Source: CAWABB01 sp963701735 (GTDB lineage Bacteria > Bacteroidota > Ignavibacteria > UBA10030 > UBA6906). From it: DNA of 64,000 bases. The translations under genes were made by a program, and so were the position numbers. Position 1 is the stretch's first letter, and every line of letters begins with the position of its first letter. A model generated the notes under the pieces. The model was not told the origin of the DNA, ran no database searches, and saw only the letters and a program-made list of their open reading frames with translations. The DNA lies in NCBI GenBank assembly GCA_963701735.1, contig CAVPBI010000026.1, forward strand, positions 562,203-626,202. Reading direction: 5' to 3'. Of this stretch, positions 59,880 through 64,000 are shown piece after piece.

Positions 59880-61952
59880 TTATTTTACCACGACCATCTT
59901 CCGGGTCTGAACCAAGCTCCCGGCGGTCAGCCGATAGAGGTACACGCCGCTTGCAAGGCCAGACCCGTCGAACTTGACCTCGTACGCCCCCGGATCTTTC
60001 CGTTCATTCACCAGCACCGCCACCTCACGGCCGAGCATATCATGGACAACGAGCCTTGCCGGACTCGTCACTGGCAACTGGTAACTGATCGTCGTTACTG
60101 GATTGAAAGGATTTGGATAATTCTGTTCGAGAGCAAACTCTACTGGTAGCGGAGTCTGCTGGCCCTCGACACTCACCGTGGGATCATATGTTACTCTGCT
60201 CACCCTACAGAGTAGCCAGCCGTTCGGATCCACAACGATCGAATCTACGATTCTCGAAGTCGCGATCCTAAATGTGTCCGTCTCGCTGCTTTGAAACACT
60301 CGGACAGTTGTATCTCCACCTGCATATATTAGCTTGAACTCCAGAGAAGTCTGGAAAAGCGGCGTTACTGACGGCATCGAGGCGGACTGTGTTGAAATGA
60401 CTTTCACCTTACCGGATTCTCTGCTCCAACGAATAGCGAAGGTGGGATATCCCTCCCCATAGTACCACTGGGTAAAGAACGTACTGAAATTTCTTCCTGT
60501 TTTCCGCGTGAGATACGCTCTAAGATCCTCCGTGGTTATGGCGCGGCCGGCAAATTCGGCCAGGTACTCTTTTAGGAGCCGGAAGAAGAGGGAATCGCTC
60601 CCCAGTTCAAATCTGAGCATGTGAAGGAGTTTGGCTCCCTTCACATATGTTAGACGATTGTCCAATATACGATCTTCGTTGTATCTCTGAGCCGGGGGAA
60701 TGTAGACGCTTCCGCCCGGAAGAGACATCACGAACTCTTTGTTGAACGCCATATAGCGTCGGGCCGTCGCCTGATCAAGGAAATGCTCCATCGCTATCTC
60801 TTCTGCGTAAGTCGCGAACCCTTCAGCGAGCCAAAGATCGCATTCAGTCAATGGACCAACTGTTGAGCCGAACCATGCATGACTCAACTCATGTGGAACG
60901 AAATATCCGTAGCTCCCCAGGGACACCACCACCAGGGTGTCAAATCTGAGTTCCGAAAAGAGGGAAAGCCCGAGGACGTACATGGCGCCGCCTTGCCAAT
61001 CTGTGGTCACGAAATGGTGCTCGTTCCGCCAGAACGGGATGGGGCCGAAGAGCGAGCTGAAATATGCCAGGTACTCCTTCGATCTCTCAAGGACGGCGAT
61101 CTGCTTGCTTAATTTGGGGCTTGCCGGGAAGAAGAAGCCACGGATAATCAATGAATCGCTGACTGCGGGTAGATAGAGACTGGTACTGTACTCCGAGTAT
61201 GGTCCAACCACAAACGTGATGTCAGTGGGTGGGAGGCCCCATCGGCTGGCAAATTCCCACCGGATCCTTCCACCTCCCGCAGGTATGGTTCGGACCAGCG
61301 CTCCTGTCGCCACGACTTTGTTCGCCGGTTCGGTCGTGATGGCGATGTCCACGGAATCTGCCCAGTCTTCCAGCATGTCCTTGCAAGGGAACAGGTAGGA
61401 TGCATAGAGGGCCCATACATACGAGTACATGAATGTCATACCGTACTTGGAACCACGGACTAACCCAACCCCTGTGTTCGCGTCGTCACCATGATAAAAC
61501 ACCTGTGAAGTGAATGAACTGCCACCCGGGATCGGCGGATTCAATGGGATCTGAATGAGGTTCTTTTGATGGACGAAAGACCGTCGGATTCCATCCACAA
61601 ATACTGAATCGGCGATCATCGTTGCGCCACTGACCGTGTTGATCAGTGCGATGACGAGGGTATCGATGGGTGTGCCGCCCACCGATGCGCTCATGGTCGT
61701 GTTTCCTCCGAACGCAGTAACGGCGGTGGAGATGTTGAGGTCCAAACCGTAATATGTAACATCGTAGAGCAAGAGCTTATCGCGCATCGCAGAGGTGGTG
61801 GCATTGAGGGAAGCGGCCGAACTGGCAACAACACTTTTCGGTATCACTCTCTCTTCGTGTATGTTTCTTTGGCCAAACACACACTCCGAATTCATCAGAA
61901 GTATTGCAGGAACAAATCCAAGAATGCTCAGCAAACGTTGGCCCTGTTTCAT
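59880..61952 (-). CDS. Secreted M1-family metallopeptidase with type IX sorting domain
   Basis: 690 residues from ATG 61952, with strong AAGGAG nine bases upstream; the longer frame to 62078 lacks a signal. Signal peptide RLLSILGFVPAILLMNSECV. The gluzincin site HELSHAWFG near residue 355 plus the downstream WLAEGFATYAEE give the HExxH-x18-E zinc motif. The usual aminopeptidase GAMEN motif is replaced by something like GGAMYVL, so exopeptidase specificity is uncertain. The last 85 residues are a type IX sorting domain (QNYPNPFNPVTTISYQLPVT, SGVYLYRLTAG). It would act at the cell surface or outside. Confidence 0.9.
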   Translation of the reverse strand: MKQGQRLLSILGFVPAILLMNSECVFGQRNIHEERVIPKSVVASSAASLNATTSAMRDKLLLYDVTYYGLDLNISTAVTAFGGNTTMSASVGGTPIDTLVIALINTVSGATMIADSVFVDGIRRSFVHQKNLIQIPLNPPIPGGSSFTSQVFYHGDDANTGVGLVRGSKYGMTFMYSYVWALYASYLFPCKDMLEDWADSVDIAITTEPANKVVATGALVRTIPAGGGRIRWEFASRWGLPPTDITFVVGPYSEYSTSLYLPAVSDSLIIRGFFFPASPKLSKQIAVLERSKEYLAYFSSLFGPIPFWRNEHHFVTTDWQGGAMYVLGLSLFSELRFDTLVVVSLGSYGYFVPHELSHAWFGSTVGPLTECDLWLAEGFATYAEEIAMEHFLDQATARRYMAFNKEFVMSLPGGSVYIPPAQRYNEDRILDNRLTYVKGAKLLHMLRFELGSDSLFFRLLKEYLAEFAGRAITTEDLRAYLTRKTGRNFSTFFTQWYYGEGYPTFAIRWSRESGKVKVISTQSASMPSVTPLFQTSLEFKLIYAGGDTTVRVFQSSETDTFRIATSRIVDSIVVDPNGWLLCRVSRVTYDPTVSVEGQQTPLPVEFALEQNYPNPFNPVTTISYQLPVTSPARLVVHDMLGREVAVLVNERKDPGAYEVKFDGSGLASGVYLYRLTAGSLVQTRKMVVVK

Positions 61953-62246
61953 AGACCACACTCCTTTCTGCGCGTCGCCACTGTAACACTGGGGAAGGAT
62001 GCCACGGGGAGCCAGCTTGATGATTGGGCAGAGGTCAAGAACCGTGAATACTCTCCGGAAGGGCGAAATGGTTGGCATTTGATCTCCTTTCGTGGCGGGG
62101 GACTCACCATCGGTCAGGGGATATAATACTACTTATGAGAGGGGGGCAGATAGGATGTAGGTGGCAATGTTGGGCCACCACGTTGCATCCATTCAAAAAG
62201 AACACTCTGCGGGGCGATAAACACAGATTCTCGGCTTGCGGGCAGA
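61953..62246. other. Intergenic region upstream of the M1 peptidase gene
   Basis: About 290 bases between the broken hybrid sensor and the peptidase start. It should contain the peptidase promoter. No IS end or terminator recognised. Confidence 0.4.
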
Positions 62247-64000
62247 CTAGGCTGAGTTCTTAGATCCTCCGGTGGCCTCGGAGGCTTTGAGGAACTCGCT
62301 TGGAGTGACACCAAATTGCCGATGGAAACTCCTCGAGAAGTGTGATGGGTCGGTGAAACCCACCCTATAAGCGATTTCCGAAACTGTCCCCGTCCCATTC
62401 TTGAGCAAAGCCACTGCTCGATGGAGCCGTAGGTACCGGATGAAATCACTTGCTGTAAGGTTTGTGAGGGCGGTGAGCTTGCGGTGAAGCTGCGAACGAC
62501 TCATAAGAAGCTCCGCGGCAAATCCTTCGACACTGAACTTCTCATCAGCCATTCTCCTTTCGACTATTGACTTTGCGCGCTGGAGAAATACATCATCCAT
62601 TGAAGCGACAGCAATTTCGCCTGGCTTCAGCGGAACCGAGACGCTGAACCGTTCCCGTAGTTTTCGGCGGAGATCGATCAGGTTCTTCACCCTGGCAAGA
62701 AGCTCCTTCGGTTCAAATGGCTTGATGAGGTAGTCGTCAGCGCCAATCTCCAATCCCTCAATCTTGTTTTCACTGGCCGCTTTTGCTGTGAGCAGGACGA
62801 TGGGAATGTGACTTGTCTTCTCGTCAGACTTCAATACTCTGCAGACTTCGAAGCCATCTTTTTTCGGCATCATCACGTCGCTGATGATGAGGTCGGGTAT
62901 GAGTTCCAGGGCCTTTTCAATGCCTTCCTCCCCATCCCGCGCCTCCACCACTTGATAAGCCGAAACAAGATAGTCCTTGATGTATGCACGCACATCTGCA
63001 TTATCCTCAACAATGAGGACGATCGCTTTCTGACCCTTGGCCTTTTCGAAATCCGGTTCTTCCCCTAGATCTTCAAAAGGCTTGTCGGCATCAAACATGT
63101 ACACTTTATGAAACGGAGGCTCGGCGCTGACAGGCACATCGATGATCTCATCGTCCTTCAGGTGGCTCCGTCCCAATGGAAGTCGAACCGTGAATGTCGT
63201 CCCTCGGCCGACTTCGCTCTGCACCTGGATTGTGCCGTGGTGTAAGTCAACCAGCTCCTTCACAAGCGCAAGTCCGATGCCCGAGCCTTCATGTTCACGG
63301 GTTTGCAGAGCATCGACCTGGTAAAAGCGGTCAAAGACCTTGTCGAGCTGATCTGGTGGTATGCCGATGCCGGTGTCGGAGACAGTGAGCTCAAGCCATT
63401 CCCCGCCTCTCCCACTCACCCCCTCCGAGGATTTGCCGGTGCGTCAACGCGTGAGGGGGACTTGCACTCGACCTCCCTCCCTTCGGCGTAAACTTGAACG
63501 CGTTCGAAACCAGTCGCCAGAATCTTCTCCACCATGTCCTGGTCACAATAGACCTCAATATCTTCCCGGTCAGCGAGGACCCTTAGTGAAATGCCTCTTA
63601 AACCCGCGGACGATTCGAATGAGTACGCAATGCCCTTTACGAGAGGAACGATGTCCATTCGAGTAGTGCGCAATTTCATCGCCCCCGCCTCCAACCTGGA
63701 GAGGTCAAGCAACTGATTGATGAGCCTGAGAAGGCGCTGACTGTTTCTCTGCATCATGCTGAGGCTTCGTCTCTTCTTTTCTTCCGTCTCCACAGCCAAC
63801 ATCCCATTGAGCGGACCGCTAATAAGTGTCAGAGGTGTACGGAACTCATGCGAGATGTTGGCAAAGAACCGCGATTTGAGACGGTCGATCTCAGCGAGAT
63901 GCTCCGCTTTGAAGTGATCCATCTCTGCCTGCTGCTTCAATTGAATTCCCCTCAATCGAAGTCGGTAGCCCACGAATAGCAGTCCAATGAGGATGCCGGC
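62247..64000 (-). pseudogene. Hybrid two-component sensor, C-terminal part, broken (runs off the window)
   Basis: From the right edge the frame reads a membrane helix (AGILIGLLFVGYRL), HisKA (FFANISHEFRTPLTLISGPL) and the beginning of HATPase. Near 63515 two bases and near 63480 one base seem missing, scrambling the N-box (expected LVSNAFKFTPKGG). Then a hairpin-like insertion introduces a stop at 63416. The second ORF resumes with ELTVSDTGIGIPPDQLDKVF, receiver (SDVMMPKKDGFEVC) and AraC HTH (TVSEIAYRVGFTDPSHFSRS) to 62247. It resembles the sensor at 45593-49753. Sequence errors could explain the shifts, less easily the insertion. Confidence 0.8.

Overview
The window looks like a chromosomal segment of a moderately GC-rich member of the Bacteroidota/Ignavibacteria side of the FCB group. 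The main evidence is four secreted proteins whose C-terminal tails carry the YPNPFNP...GxYxxRL type IX secretion sorting domain, plus giant hybrid two-component sensors (propeller + Y_Y_Y + kinase + receiver + AraC) and many outer-membrane barrels. Most genes lie on the minus strand; the long plus-strand ORFs opposite them are shadows. No tRNA or rRNA gene was recognised.

Region 1 (1-10.7 kb) is an osmolyte and ion module. It has a fused trehalose-6-P synthase/phosphatase, a TreT-like trehalose synthase with a DUF5752 partner, a ClC Cl-/H+ antiporter, a CPA2 Na+(K+)/H+ antiporter, and two pairs of paralogous small membrane proteins. Region 2 (10.9-18.2 kb) holds a GH76-like protein split by a -1 frameshift at a C7 run, an intact IS481/IS3-like element, and envelope proteins (DUF2490, OmpP1/FadL-like, DUF4136, Spy-like).

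Region 3 (18.2-40.6 kb) is a long minus-strand cluster and the most interesting part. It contains a glycyl-radical enzyme whose active-site loop is Cys-Val-Gly instead of Cys-x-Glu, its radical-SAM activase, and a PFK-fold protein with altered catalytic residues coupled to the activase. With them are an outer-membrane channel, two BASS transporters, a SulP anion transporter, and a DszB-like protein that keeps the Cys/His/Arg catalytic residues of sulfinate desulfinase. A CoA-disulfide/persulfide reductase-rhodanese fusion lies upstream. I infer a candidate anaerobic organosulfur or organic-anion utilisation pathway. It is flanked by sugar genes (GH13, glucose dehydrogenase-like, GH63) and a sigma-54-type activator.

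Region 4 (40.7-62 kb) is a secreted-protein island with a large hybrid sensor, four type IX cargo proteins, a dimethylformamidase-like protein, an M1 peptidase, and abundant mobile DNA. Two IS110-family (IS1111-type) elements sit at the same position of a dispersed repeat, and a third copy of the repeat is still empty. The non-coding part of each element contains a structured loop with a 10-base match to the target and a 7-base match to the donor end, as expected for a bridge/seek RNA. Four copies of the IS481/IS3-like element, from intact to a bare end, trace its decay. The right edge is a second hybrid sensor broken by frameshifts and a hairpin-like insertion.
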